A stretch of DNA of 64,000 bases from Streptococcus anginosus (GTDB lineage Bacteria > Bacillota > Bacilli > Lactobacillales > Streptococcaceae), in NCBI RefSeq assembly GCF_900636475.1, contig NZ_LR134283.1:1889655-1953654 (forward strand). The letters run 5' to 3'. The notes beneath the pieces were generated by a model. It did not search any database. It saw only the letters and a list, made by a program, of their open reading frames with translations, and was not told the origin of the DNA. Position numbers and translations under genes: made by a program. Of this stretch, positions 40,370 through 49,020 are shown piece after piece; the first letter of the stretch is position 1, and every line of letters starts with the position of its first letter.

Positions 40370-42385
40370 ATGAATTTACACCAACCTTTAACGGTTCTGC
40401 CGGGTGTAGGACCGAAATCTGCTGAAAAGTTTACTAGGCTGGGAATTGAAAACCTACAGGATTTACTACTCTATTTTCCATTTCGCTATGAAGATTTTAA
40501 AAGTAAGAATGTGTTAGAACTGGAAGATGGTGAAAAGGCGGTTATCTCAGGACTTGTCGTTACGCCAGCCAATGTGCAGTATTATGGCTATAAACGTAAT
40601 CGTCTACGTTTTACTATAAAACAAGGCGAAGTGGTGCTTGCAGTCAATTTTTTTAACCAACCCTATCTGGCAGACAAAGTGGAGGTTGGTTCAACCATTT
40701 CTATTTTCGGGAAATGGGATAAAGCAAAAGCGAGTCTGACAGGTATGAAAATCTTAGCACAAGTGGAGGATGACTTACAGCCTGTCTATCGAGTGGCACA
40801 AGGGATTAGTCAAGCTAGTTTGGTGAAAGTCATTAAGACAGCTTTTGACCAAGGCTTAGAACTTCTGTTGGAAGAAAATCTGCCTCAAATTCTGCTGGAG
40901 CGCTATCAGTTAGTGGAACGCAGTCAGGCTGTGCGAGCCATGCATTTTCCAAAAAACTTAACAGAGTACAAACAAGCTTTGCGTCGGATCAAGTTTGAAG
41001 AGCTTTTTTACTTTCAAATGCAATTGCAAGTTCTCAAACATGAAACAAAAGATGTTAGTCAGGGCTTAATTATTCCTTGGCGGGCAGATTTGCTAGAAAA
41101 GAAAAAAGCTACTCTACCTTTTGAGTTAACGGCTGCTCAAGAGCGCAGTCTAAACGAGATTTTACAGGATATGCAAGCGCCCACTCACATGAATCGACTG
41201 TTGCAAGGAGATGTCGGCAGCGGAAAGACAGTGATTGCAGGTTTAGCCATGTATGCTACCTATACGGCTGGTTTTCAGTCTGCTCTTATGGTACCGACTG
41301 AAATTTTGGCAGAGCAGCATTTTGATAGTTTGAGCCAACTTTTTCCTGAACTACGGATAATTCTGTTGACAGGAGGAATGAAGCCGACAGAACGCAGACA
41401 AGCACTAGAAGCGATTGAGGCTGGTCAGGTAGATATGATTGTCGGTACTCATGCTTTGATTCAAGAAAGTGTGACATATCATCAGCTTGGTCTGGTGATT
41501 ATTGATGAACAGCACCGTTTTGGAGTGGGACAGAGACGAATTTTGCGGGAAAAAGGAAATAATCCTGATGTGCTCATGATGACCGCAACGCCCATTCCTA
41601 GGACGCTTGCTATTACTGCTTTTGGTGATATGGATGTGTCAATTATTGACCAAATGCCAGCTGGGCGTAAGCCGATTATCACTCGTTGGGTCAAGCATGA
41701 GCAGTTGGAAGTAGTTCTGGATTGGTTGAGGAAAGAGCTGCAACGAGGTGCTCAGGTCTATGTCATCTCTCCTTTGATTGAGGAGTCGGAAGCTCTGGAT
41801 CTGAAAAATGCTATTGCTTTGGAAGAGGAATTAAAGGCTTATTTCGGTGACAAAGCACAAGTAGCTCTGCTACATGGTAAAATGAAGAGCGAAGAAAAAG
41901 ATACCATTATGCAGGATTTTAAGAAAGGAAAAATTGACATTCTGGTTTCCACGACTGTTATTGAAGTCGGTGTCAATGTGCCCAATGCTACGGTCATGCT
42001 AATCATGGATGCGGATCGATTTGGGCTCAGCCAGCTTCATCAGTTACGTGGTCGAGTAGGACGTGGAGATAAACAGTCTTATGCGGTTCTTGTAGCCAAT
42101 CCTAAGACAGAATCCGGCAAGAAACGCATGAAAATCATGACGGAAACGACTGACGGTTTTGTCTTAGCTGAGGAAGATTTGAAAATGCGTGGTTCTGGTG
42201 AAATCTTCGGCACTCGTCAGTCCGGTTTGCCGGAATTTCAGGTGGCAGATATTGTAGAGGATTATCCAATTTTAGAGGAGGCCAGAAAAGTCGCCAGTCA
42301 AATTGTGTCCACTCCTGATTGGCGAACGAATGCAGATTGGCATATTGTAGCGCTTCATTTGGACAAGCAGGACTACTTGGATTGA
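40370..42385 (+). CDS. recG: ATP-dependent DNA helicase RecG
   Basis: A 671-residue fork-reversal helicase: N-terminal wedge/OB domain (about 1-230), Walker A GDVGSGKT, DEQH box in IIDEQHRFGVGQ, motif VI region QLRGRVGRG. It starts MNLHQPLTVLPGVGP at ATG 40370 with AAGAGGA upstream; a 19-codon upstream extension has no support. Last gene of the block. Confidence 0.97.
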   Translation: MNLHQPLTVLPGVGPKSAEKFTRLGIENLQDLLLYFPFRYEDFKSKNVLELEDGEKAVISGLVVTPANVQYYGYKRNRLRFTIKQGEVVLAVNFFNQPYLADKVEVGSTISIFGKWDKAKASLTGMKILAQVEDDLQPVYRVAQGISQASLVKVIKTAFDQGLELLLEENLPQILLERYQLVERSQAVRAMHFPKNLTEYKQALRRIKFEELFYFQMQLQVLKHETKDVSQGLIIPWRADLLEKKKATLPFELTAAQERSLNEILQDMQAPTHMNRLLQGDVGSGKTVIAGLAMYATYTAGFQSALMVPTEILAEQHFDSLSQLFPELRIILLTGGMKPTERRQALEAIEAGQVDMIVGTHALIQESVTYHQLGLVIIDEQHRFGVGQRRILREKGNNPDVLMMTATPIPRTLAITAFGDMDVSIIDQMPAGRKPIITRWVKHEQLEVVLDWLRKELQRGAQVYVISPLIEESEALDLKNAIALEEELKAYFGDKAQVALLHGKMKSEEKDTIMQDFKKGKIDILVSTTVIEVGVNVPNATVMLIMDADRFGLSQLHQLRGRVGRGDKQSYAVLVANPKTESGKKRMKIMTETTDGFVLAEEDLKMRGSGEIFGTRQSGLPEFQVADIVEDYPILEEARKVASQIVSTPDWRTNADWHIVALHLDKQDYLD

Positions 42386-42411
42386 TTTTAGTTTATCATC
42401 ATATATAAACC

Positions 42412-42443
42412 AAAAAACTTCACCATTTGGATGAAGTTTTTTA
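42412..42443 (+). terminator. terminator of recG
   Basis: AAAAAACTTCA pairs with TGAAGTTTTTT around the loop CCATTTGGA. Confidence 0.9.
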
Positions 42444-42528
42444 AATTAAGTTTTCTGAAAGAAATCTATAAGCCTGCTTTAAGTTTTTCGGGCTATACTA
42501 AATTCATCAAAAAAAAGAGGTAAGTCCA

Positions 42529-42606
42529 ATGACAGTAAACATTAAAGTACATTATAACAAAACATTCAAAAAATCAGGAAAGGAATCAGAAATATATGGC
42601 AAATAA
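42529..42606 (+). CDS. possible small basic peptide of 25 residues
   Basis: Within the 318-base gap between recG and the asparaginase gene there is a short frame, MTVNIKVHYNKTFKKSGKES onward, ending in TAA. It has AAAGAGG nine bases before its ATG, a TATACT -10-like box at 42494-42499 and a + strand terminator-like hairpin at 42667-42693. Lysine-rich, no signal peptide. I do not recognise it. It may be a real small protein or the 5' remnant of a lost gene. Confidence 0.35.
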   Translation: MTVNIKVHYNKTFKKSGKESEIYGK

Positions 42607-42666
42607 CTAAAAACAAAAGAGCTAAAAACTTTTTTCATAAATCTCCTAAACATAAAATATCCTAAG

Positions 42667-42693
42667 AAGCTTCGAAATATCGGAGCTTTTTAT
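42667..42693 (+). terminator. short hairpin with T-run before the asparaginase gene end
   Basis: AAGCTTCG pairs with CGGAGCTT around AAATAT, followed by TTT. The T-run lies on the + strand, so it suits the small frame rather than the leftward asparaginase gene. Confidence 0.5.
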
Positions 42694-42703
42694 CTATGTA
42701 AAA

Positions 42704-43666
42704 TCAACCTTCAATATAGTTTCTTAAGGCTTGTCCTTGAAGTCCAGCATTCAGGGCGATTAGCAGCTTGATACGAGCTTTAGGTGCATTCAGCTCTTTG
42801 ACAAACATGATTCCTGATTCGTGTAACTTTACACCGCCTCCTTCATAAGCGTAAACTGGCTCTGCAATCCCGTTAAAGCAACGTGATACAAGTGCAATTG
42901 GCAATCCAGAATTCGCAAGTTGTCTGAGCTTTTGGGCAACTTCTTGTGGCAGATTTCCAGCGCCAAAGCCTTCAATGATGAGACCGTCTATCTTTTCCAA
43001 GTCTAGCATATCAAGCAGTTCAGTTTTCATTCCAGCGTAGGCTGGGATAATCGGTACTAACCCAGAAATTTTATCTAAATGAAAACGAACGCGTGGTTCA
43101 GCTGTTTTGAAATAGAGGATTTCTTGCTTCATAATCAGTCCGAGTGGTCCATGAGTTGGCGTTTGAAAAGTGCCGACATTGGTTGTATGCGTTTTGGTCA
43201 CGTATTTGGCAGCATGGACTTCATCATTCATAACCACCAGAACGCCTTTTCCGCGTGCTTTGTCATCACCTGCTACACGAAGTGCAGATAAGTAATTGTA
43301 AACTCCGTCACTTCCTAGTTCGTTGGAGCTTCGCATGGCACCGGTCAAGACGACAGGAATATCTGGAAGTTCCATGGTATCCAAAAAATAAGCTGTTTCT
43401 TCCAGAGTGTCCGTTCCATGAGTAATGACAACCCCGTCAAAATGCTTCCCGTCTGTCTTGATTTTTTGATACAATTGCAGCATGTGCTGTGGTGTTATGT
43501 GAGGGCTAGGAATATTGAAAACATCAAGAGCCGTCACTTGAATGCCTTCTAAAGGAACTGCAACATGGTTCATGGGATTGTGTTCGTTTGTGATGACTTT
43601 TCCAGTAGTATCCGCCTGCATGGAAATAGTACCGCCAGTATGTAAAACTAGAATTCTTTTGGTCAT
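42704..43666 (-). CDS. L-asparaginase, type I
   Basis: A 320-residue asparaginase. Both catalytic threonine motifs are present: LHTGGTISMQ (8-17) and VITHGTDTLEETA (about 80-92). It converts asparagine to aspartate and ammonia. No signal peptide, so cytoplasmic. Convergent with the recG side and divergent from the HAD-MazG gene. Confidence 0.93.
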   Translation of the reverse strand: MTKRILVLHTGGTISMQADTTGKVITNEHNPMNHVAVPLEGIQVTALDVFNIPSPHITPQHMLQLYQKIKTDGKHFDGVVITHGTDTLEETAYFLDTMELPDIPVVLTGAMRSSNELGSDGVYNYLSALRVAGDDKARGKGVLVVMNDEVHAAKYVTKTHTTNVGTFQTPTHGPLGLIMKQEILYFKTAEPRVRFHLDKISGLVPIIPAYAGMKTELLDMLDLEKIDGLIIEGFGAGNLPQEVAQKLRQLANSGLPIALVSRCFNGIAEPVYAYEGGGVKLHESGIMFVKELNAPKARIKLLIALNAGLQGQALRNYIEG

Positions 43667-43730
43667 AAGTGAGCTTCTCCTGAATCTATGCTATAATTAT
43701 TGTATCATAAAAGAAAGAGATGAGAAATGA

Positions 43731-45119
43731 ATGGAAATTAAAGCAGTCTTTTTTGATATTGATGGGACATTAGTAAATGATAGTCGAACGGTCTTGAAAT
43801 CCACAGAACAAGCGATTCATAGTTTAAAACAGCAAGGTATTTTAGTTGGTTTAGCGACAGGTCGGGGTCCATTTTTTGTTCAATCTTTTATGGAGCAGTT
43901 GGATTTGGACTTTGCAGTAACCTATAATGGACAATATATTTTTTCAAAAGATAAAGTCATTTCTGCGAAGCCAATTGATAAAACTAGTTTGCGTCACCTG
44001 ATTCAGTATGCTCGCCAGCATAAAATAGAAATCTCGTTTGGAACAAAATCAGGAGTGATTGGCTCCAAAATCATGAGCTTTGGCATGAGCAAGTTTTCTC
44101 AATGGACCAGTCGTTTTGTTCCGAAGAAGATGACACACTTGGTCAATAAAAGTTTCAACAATGTGATTAGTAAGGCACTTCCTCAACAGGAGGATGATTT
44201 ATTGAAATCTATTCAAGAGCCGATTTACCAAGTACTGATGCTGGCAACACCAAAAGAAACACAAGCTATCGAAGCGGATTTTCCAGATTTAAAGTTTACT
44301 CGTAGCAGTCCTTTCGCAGCTGATATCGTCAATCAAGGAATGTCAAAGTTAGAAGGAATTAAGCTCGTTGGAAAAGAATACGGTTTTGACATCAATCAAG
44401 TCATGGCTTTCGGTGATTCTGATAATGATGTTGAGATGTTAGCGGGCGTTGGCATGTCTATTGCCATGGGAAATGGAACCAGTCGAGTGAAAGAAGTTGC
44501 AAAACACACAACCAGCAGCAATAGTCAGGACGGGATTCATAAAGCTTTGGAACACTTTGGCATTTTAGCGAGTGAAAAAGTCTTTATCAGTAGCGACCAC
44601 CACTTTAATAAGGTTAAAGAATTTCATGGGATAATGGATGAATGCACGCAGGAAGAGCCCATCCTGTGGACAACAGAGGGTGCTCGTCATCGTGCAGGTT
44701 TCAAGGTAGAAGAGCTAGTGGAATTTTTACGTGCAGCCAGTCCGTCAGAAGAAATTTTCAATCAGTCTGTTCAATCTTTGCATAAAGCGATAGATAAAGC
44801 TTCCGATAAGGTTAAACAGAAGAGTAACGCAGAGATGTCTCTCGTTGGACAAGTAGATGCACTGATTGATATGCTATATTTTACTTATGGTAGTTTTGTT
44901 TTAATGGGAGTAGATCCTGAGCGTTTATTTGAAATTGTACACCAAGCGAATATGGGGAAACTCTTCCCAGATGGTAAAGCGCACTTTGACCCAGTTACTC
45001 ATAAAATTTTAAAACCAGATGATTGGGAAAAAAATTATGCACCGGAACCTGCTATCAAAAAAGAGCTTGAACGCCAAATTCAGGCTTATCAACGAAATTG
45101 TGAAAAAAATGAAGAATAA
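43731..45119 (+). CDS. Cof-type HAD hydrolase fused to a MazG-like pyrophosphatase domain
   Basis: A 462-residue fusion. Residues 1-280 are a HAD-IIB phosphatase with FFDIDGTLV (nucleophile Asp10) and AFGDSDNDVEML. Residues about 285-462 form an all-helical domain with EELVEFLRAA, VDALIDMLYFTYGSFVLMGVDPERLFEIVHQANMGKLF; this pattern resembles MazG/HisE-type nucleotide pyrophosphohydrolases. Such fusions occur at this locus in streptococci. A nucleotide or sugar phosphate clearing role is inferred. A GAGATGAG site precedes ATG 43731. Confidence 0.85.
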   Translation: MEIKAVFFDIDGTLVNDSRTVLKSTEQAIHSLKQQGILVGLATGRGPFFVQSFMEQLDLDFAVTYNGQYIFSKDKVISAKPIDKTSLRHLIQYARQHKIEISFGTKSGVIGSKIMSFGMSKFSQWTSRFVPKKMTHLVNKSFNNVISKALPQQEDDLLKSIQEPIYQVLMLATPKETQAIEADFPDLKFTRSSPFAADIVNQGMSKLEGIKLVGKEYGFDINQVMAFGDSDNDVEMLAGVGMSIAMGNGTSRVKEVAKHTTSSNSQDGIHKALEHFGILASEKVFISSDHHFNKVKEFHGIMDECTQEEPILWTTEGARHRAGFKVEELVEFLRAASPSEEIFNQSVQSLHKAIDKASDKVKQKSNAEMSLVGQVDALIDMLYFTYGSFVLMGVDPERLFEIVHQANMGKLFPDGKAHFDPVTHKILKPDDWEKNYAPEPAIKKELERQIQAYQRNCEKNEE

Positions 45120-45164
45120 AAAAGAGGAGAGACTGGTTTATGCCAATCTCTCTTTATCTTTGTA

Positions 45165-45617
45165 TTATAATGTTTTTTCCTTATCACGAACAACAAGTAA
45201 GTCAACTTTTGCATGACGCAAGATGTATTCAGATGAGGAACCAACCAGTAACCGTTCAAAGGCATTGAGCCCGGTAGCACCGACCATGATGAGATCAACT
45301 TTTTGTTCTTCTGGAATATCAGTGGCAAGAAGGGTTTTCGGATTTCCCATTTCAACAACTGTGACAACATTTCCCACGCCAGCTTCTTTGGCTTTTTCAG
45401 CATATTGATCCATGAGTTTTTTTGCGTCTTCTTGTAATTCTTCATAGACTTCTGCATCAAATGTAGAAACGCTTTGCAATGCACGTGTATCAATAACATG
45501 TGCTATTGTTAAACGCGAATTATTTCTCAGCGCCACATTTACGCCCTTTTCAAAAGCAAGCTCAGCTTCGTGAGAACCGTCAACAGCGACCATAATGTTT
45601 TGATATCTTTGTAGCAT
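45165..45617 (-). CDS. universal stress protein (UspA family)
   Basis: A 150-residue Usp domain. It starts YQNIMVAVDGSHEAELA and carries the ATP-binding signature G-x2-G-x9-G-S/T in GATGLNAFERLLVGSSSEYI. Single gene between two operons. Stress role is by family only. Confidence 0.93.
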   Translation of the reverse strand: MLQRYQNIMVAVDGSHEAELAFEKGVNVALRNNSRLTIAHVIDTRALQSVSTFDAEVYEELQEDAKKLMDQYAEKAKEAGVGNVVTVVEMGNPKTLLATDIPEEQKVDLIMVGATGLNAFERLLVGSSSEYILRHAKVDLLVVRDKEKTL

Positions 45618-45768
45618 AGGAATACCTCCATTCTTTCTTTAGTTATATTGTAACCCTTTACATGAAAAAAGTAAAGCATTTTCATGCAGACTTTACAAGA
45701 AGTTTTTTAGATTTTTTAGAAAAATTGCGTTATAATAAATTGACTCTTTTGAAATGAGGAAAAATTCG

Positions 45769-46983
45769 ATGAAAGAATTTAATAAATCAACAAAATTAGA
45801 ACATGTGGCTTATGATATTCGAGGTCCCGTCTTAGAAGAAGCTATGCGGATGCGTGCCAACGGTGAGAAAATCCTCCGTTTGAACACAGGAAACCCAGCT
45901 GAGTTTGGTTTTACAGCGCCAGATGAGGTGATTCATGACTTGATTATGAATGCGCGTGATAGTGAGGGCTATTCAGACTCGAAAGGGATTTTTTCTGCTC
46001 GGAAAGCTATTATGCAATATTGCCAGTTAAAGAATATTCCAAATGTTGATATTGACGATGTCTACCTTGGAAATGGAGTCAGCGAGTTGATTGTCATGTC
46101 TATGCAAGGTTTGTTAGATAATGGCGATGAGGTGCTGGTACCTATGCCGGATTATCCTCTCTGGACCGCAGCGGTCAGTTTAGCGGGAGGGAATGCTGTT
46201 CATTATCTTTGTGATGAAGCTGCTGATTGGTACCCAGATATTGATGACATTAGATCGAAAATTACTTCTAATACAAAAGCTATTGTCGTTATCAACCCAA
46301 ACAATCCGACAGGAGCTTTGTATCCTAAAGAGGTGTTAGAAGAACTTGTTGGGGTTGCGCGGCAAAACAACTTGATTATTTTTGCAGATGAGATTTATGA
46401 CCGTTTAGTGATGGACGGTGAGAAACATACGGCTATCGCAAGTTTGGCTCCTGACCTTTTTTGTGTCAGCATGAACGGCTTGTCTAAATCACATCGTATT
46501 GCTGGTTTTCGTGTCGGATGGATGGTACTGTCTGGTCCTAAATATCACGTAAAAGATTATATTGAAGGGCTGAATATGCTATCCAATATGCGGTTGTGTT
46601 CAAATGTCTTATCTCAGCATGTGGTACAAACGTCACTCGGCGGTTATCAATCAGTCGATGAATTGTTGCTTCCTGGTGGTCGTATTTATGAGCAACGGAA
46701 TTTTATTTACAAGGCTATCAATGAAATTCCGGGTTTGTCGGCAACCAAACCTAAAGCGGGGCTTTATATTTTTCCTAAAATTGATAGGGAAATGTATCGA
46801 GTAGATGACGATGAGCAATTCGTGCTGGATTTCTTAAAGCAAGAAAAGATTTTACTGGTGCATGGACGAGGTTTTAACTGGAAAGACCCAGATCATTTTC
46901 GTATTGTTTATCTGCCTCGTGTAGATGAATTGGCACAAATTCAAGAGAAAATGACTCGTTTCTTAAGTCAATATCGGAGATGA
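45769..46983 (+). CDS. alaT: alanine/glutamate-pyruvate aminotransferase (AlaT type)
   Basis: A 404-residue class I/II aminotransferase. The PLP lysine lies in NGLSKSHRIAGFRVGW and the substrate/PLP contacts in NPNNPTGALY. It links pyruvate, alanine and glutamate. ATG 45769 has GAGGA eight bases upstream. A weak CodY-like 15-mer (12 of 15) at 45711-45725 overlaps the promoter region ahead of TATAAT (45731-45736). It lies directly before codY, as in other streptococci. Confidence 0.92.
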   Translation: MKEFNKSTKLEHVAYDIRGPVLEEAMRMRANGEKILRLNTGNPAEFGFTAPDEVIHDLIMNARDSEGYSDSKGIFSARKAIMQYCQLKNIPNVDIDDVYLGNGVSELIVMSMQGLLDNGDEVLVPMPDYPLWTAAVSLAGGNAVHYLCDEAADWYPDIDDIRSKITSNTKAIVVINPNNPTGALYPKEVLEELVGVARQNNLIIFADEIYDRLVMDGEKHTAIASLAPDLFCVSMNGLSKSHRIAGFRVGWMVLSGPKYHVKDYIEGLNMLSNMRLCSNVLSQHVVQTSLGGYQSVDELLLPGGRIYEQRNFIYKAINEIPGLSATKPKAGLYIFPKIDREMYRVDDDEQFVLDFLKQEKILLVHGRGFNWKDPDHFRIVYLPRVDELAQIQEKMTRFLSQYRR

Positions 46984-47076
46984 TGAAGAGCAGCTGAAAG
47001 GTTGCTTTTTTGTTGCTGAAATAAAAGAGTAATAAACTTAGAAAGACTAATTGCACACAATTGTATCTCAATAAAC

Positions 47077-47121
47077 AATTTTCAGATAATTGTTGAAGAT
47101 TAAAGCGCTTTATGATATAAT
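47077..47121 (+). promoter_or_regulatory. codY promoter with CodY box (autoregulation)
   Basis: TTGAAG (47093-47098) and TATAAT (47116-47121) are 17 bases apart, with an extended TGA. AATTTTCAGATAATT (47077-47091) matches the CodY consensus AATTTTCWGAAAATT at 14 of 15 positions, one base before the -35. Confidence 0.85.
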
Positions 47122-47147
47122 CAATAAGATTATATGCGAGGTAAATT

Positions 47148-47936
47148 ATGGCAAACTTATTAGCAAAAACACGAAAAATTACATCTATTTTGCGTCGTTC
47201 AGATGAGCGATTACAAGATGAATTACCTTACAATGCAATTACCCAGCAGCTAGCTGAAATTATGGATTGCAATGCTTGTATTGTAAACAGCAAGGGGCGT
47301 CTTTTGGGGTATTTCATGCGCTACAAGACGAACAATGACCGTGTGGAAGCATTTTATCAAACAAAAATCTTCCCAGAAGAGTATGTTCGCACAGCGAATT
47401 TGATGTACGATACAGAAGCTAATCTTCCTGTCAATCATGCTTTATCTATTTTTCCAGTCGAAACCAAAGATGAATTTCCAGATGGCTTGACGACGATTTC
47501 GCCTATTCATGTATCAGGGATTCGCTTAGGAACATTGATTGTTTGGCGAAATGATAAAGAATTTGATGATGATGACTTGATCTTGGTTGAAATTGCAAGT
47601 ACAGTAGTTGGGATTCAGCTACTCAACTTCCAACGAGAAGAAGATGAAAAAAATATTCGCCGCAGAACAGCTGTAACCATGGCTGTGAATACGCTATCTT
47701 ATTCAGAATTACGAGCTGTTTCAGCTATTTTAGGTGAACTAAATGGTAATGAAGGACAGTTGACAGCATCGGTCATTGCAGATCGTATTGGGATTACTCG
47801 CTCAGTGATTGTCAATGCTTTGCGTAAACTAGAGAGTGCAGGCATTATTGAGAGTCGTTCTTTAGGAATGAAAGGAACCTACCTTAAAGTCCTTATTCCC
47901 GATGTCTTTGAAGAGATTAAAAGGAGAGACTACTGA
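47148..47936 (+). CDS. codY: GTP- and branched-chain-amino-acid-sensing global repressor CodY
   Basis: 262 residues: N-terminal GAF sensor (about 1-155, starting [17 protein letters not shown]) that binds branched-chain amino acids, and a C-terminal winged helix with the recognition segment [24 protein letters not shown]. CodY represses peptide uptake and amino acid genes when nutrients are rich. Its own near-perfect box lies before the promoter, and similar boxes lie before the peptide uptake genes at 7-11 kb. The stop overlaps the next start by one base. Confidence 0.98.
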   Translation: MANLLAKTRKITSILRRSDERLQDELPYNAITQQLAEIMDCNACIVNSKGRLLGYFMRYKTNNDRVEAFYQTKIFPEEYVRTANLMYDTEANLPVNHALSIFPVETKDEFPDGLTTISPIHVSGIRLGTLIVWRNDKEFDDDDLILVEIASTVVGIQLLNFQREEDEKNIRRRTAVTMAVNTLSYSELRAVSAILGELNGNEGQLTASVIADRIGITRSVIVNALRKLESAGIIESRSLGMKGTYLKVLIPDVFEEIKRRDY

Positions 47937-48511
47937 TGACAAAAGCATTGATTTCGATTGATTATACGGTGGATTTTGTGGCAGATGATGGCAAGTTGAC
48001 AGCTGGAGCTCCAGCTCAGGCAATTTCTGAAGCTATTGCCCAAGTGACCGAGGCAGCTTTTGAGCGAGGAGATTATATCTTTTTTGCAATTGATGCGCAT
48101 GACGAAGGAGATACTTTCCACCCAGAAAGTAAACTCTTTCCACCACACAATATCAAAGGAACTAGTGGACGCAATCTTTATGGACCATTGGCTGACTTTT
48201 ATGAAACCTATCAAGCGGACTCTCGAGTCTTTTGGATGGATAAGCGTCATTATTCTGCCTTTTCCGGCACAGATTTGGATATACGTCTGCGAGAAAGAAA
48301 AGTAGACACGGTGATTCTGACAGGAGTCTTGACGGATATTTGCGTCCTGCATACGGCAATCGATGCCTACAATTTAGGGTATCAAATTGAGGTGGTAGAA
48401 CCTGCGGTAGCTTCTCTTTCTGAAGAAAATCATAAATTTGCTCTCAATCACTTGCAAAATGTTTTAGGTTCGACTATAATAGATAACAATTTAAAAGTAA
48501 AAAAGCAGTAG
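47936..48511 (+). CDS. pncA: nicotinamidase / cysteine hydrolase family enzyme
   Basis: A 191-residue isochorismatase-fold amidase. The catalytic triad is visible: Asp in ISIDYTVDF, Lys in WMDKRHYSAFSGTDLD, and Cys in LTGVLTDICVLHTA. It probably hydrolyses nicotinamide to nicotinate for NAD salvage. It is translationally coupled to codY (TGATG). Its 3' end contains the promoter and the first bases of the downstream T-box. Confidence 0.92.
   Translation: MTKALISIDYTVDFVADDGKLTAGAPAQAISEAIAQVTEAAFERGDYIFFAIDAHDEGDTFHPESKLFPPHNIKGTSGRNLYGPLADFYETYQADSRVFWMDKRHYSAFSGTDLDIRLRERKVDTVILTGVLTDICVLHTAIDAYNLGYQIEVVEPAVASLSEENHKFALNHLQNVLGSTIIDNNLKVKKQ
48452..48480 (+). promoter_or_regulatory. promoter of the aspS2 T-box, inside the pncA coding region
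   Basis: TTGCAA (48452-48457) and TATAAT (48475-48480) are 17 bases apart, about 26 bases before the T-box stem begins at 48506. Confidence 0.75.
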
Positions 48512-48782
48512 AGTAGGCTTGCTGACTTGCACAGAAAGTGCTGAAAGCTGAGAGCAGCACCAAGAAAGCAAAATCCGAAGAACATACTGTCAATGATAAA
48601 ATGGTTTTTTCTATGCTATTTATGACAAAAGATAATATTGTTTAAAACTATTATATTGTTGCGAATGATTTGTGTGAATCAAAGCACAAACGGCTGCTCA
48701 CGTTACGAGCCAGAGGTTGCAATGCAACGAATAACAGTGGTACCACGGCTTTCGTCTGTTTTACAGGCGAAAGCCGTTTTTC
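48506..48782 (+). promoter_or_regulatory. T-box riboswitch, apparent Asn (AAC) specifier
   Basis: The T-box sequence AACAGTGGTACCACGG (48733-48748) matches the antiterminator consensus. A terminator follows: ACGGCTTTCG (48745-48754) and CGAAAGCCGT (48768-48777) with TTTT. Stem I begins CAGTA (48506-48510) and closes with TACTG (48594-48598). The specifier loop shows GAGTA on the 5' side and GAAGAACA on the 3' side, placing AAC (Asn) where the codon should lie. Uncharged tRNA would favour antitermination and read-through into the synthetase gene. The specifier is read by eye. Confidence 0.85.
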
Positions 48783-48789
48783 CATCGTT

Positions 48790-48957
48790 TTAATGCTTTA
48801 GAGTCTAGAGCTATGGACATAGATTTACGCAGTAAAGTCTATGTTCCTTATAATTCTTAGCACATAGAGGAGTGGATGCAGTTTTGTCCTTTGGACAAAA
48901 TCTGTAACCCCAAATTGCTTAATGCTTTATAGCATTAGATCTATGGGCGTAGATTTC
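48790..48957 (+). repeat. imperfect direct repeats in the aspS2 leader
   Basis: Two copies of a roughly 38-base unit, at 48790-48827 and 48918-48957, share TTAATGCTTTA, TAGA, CTATGG and TAGATTT in the same order. Between them is a perfect hairpin TTTTGTCC / GGACAAAA (48882-48900). No gene is seen in this 240-base stretch between the T-box terminator and aspS2. Confidence 0.6.
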
Positions 48958-49020
48958 TATATGTAATTTGTGGTAAATTGGTGATTAAACTGAACATGAA
49001 TTTAGAAAGAGGTAGAGAAT

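Noticed and set aside
42445..42461. CodY-like sequence AGTTTTCTGAAAGAA before the small frame
   Set aside because: Only 11 of 15 matches and no clear -35 next to it, unlike the five retained boxes.
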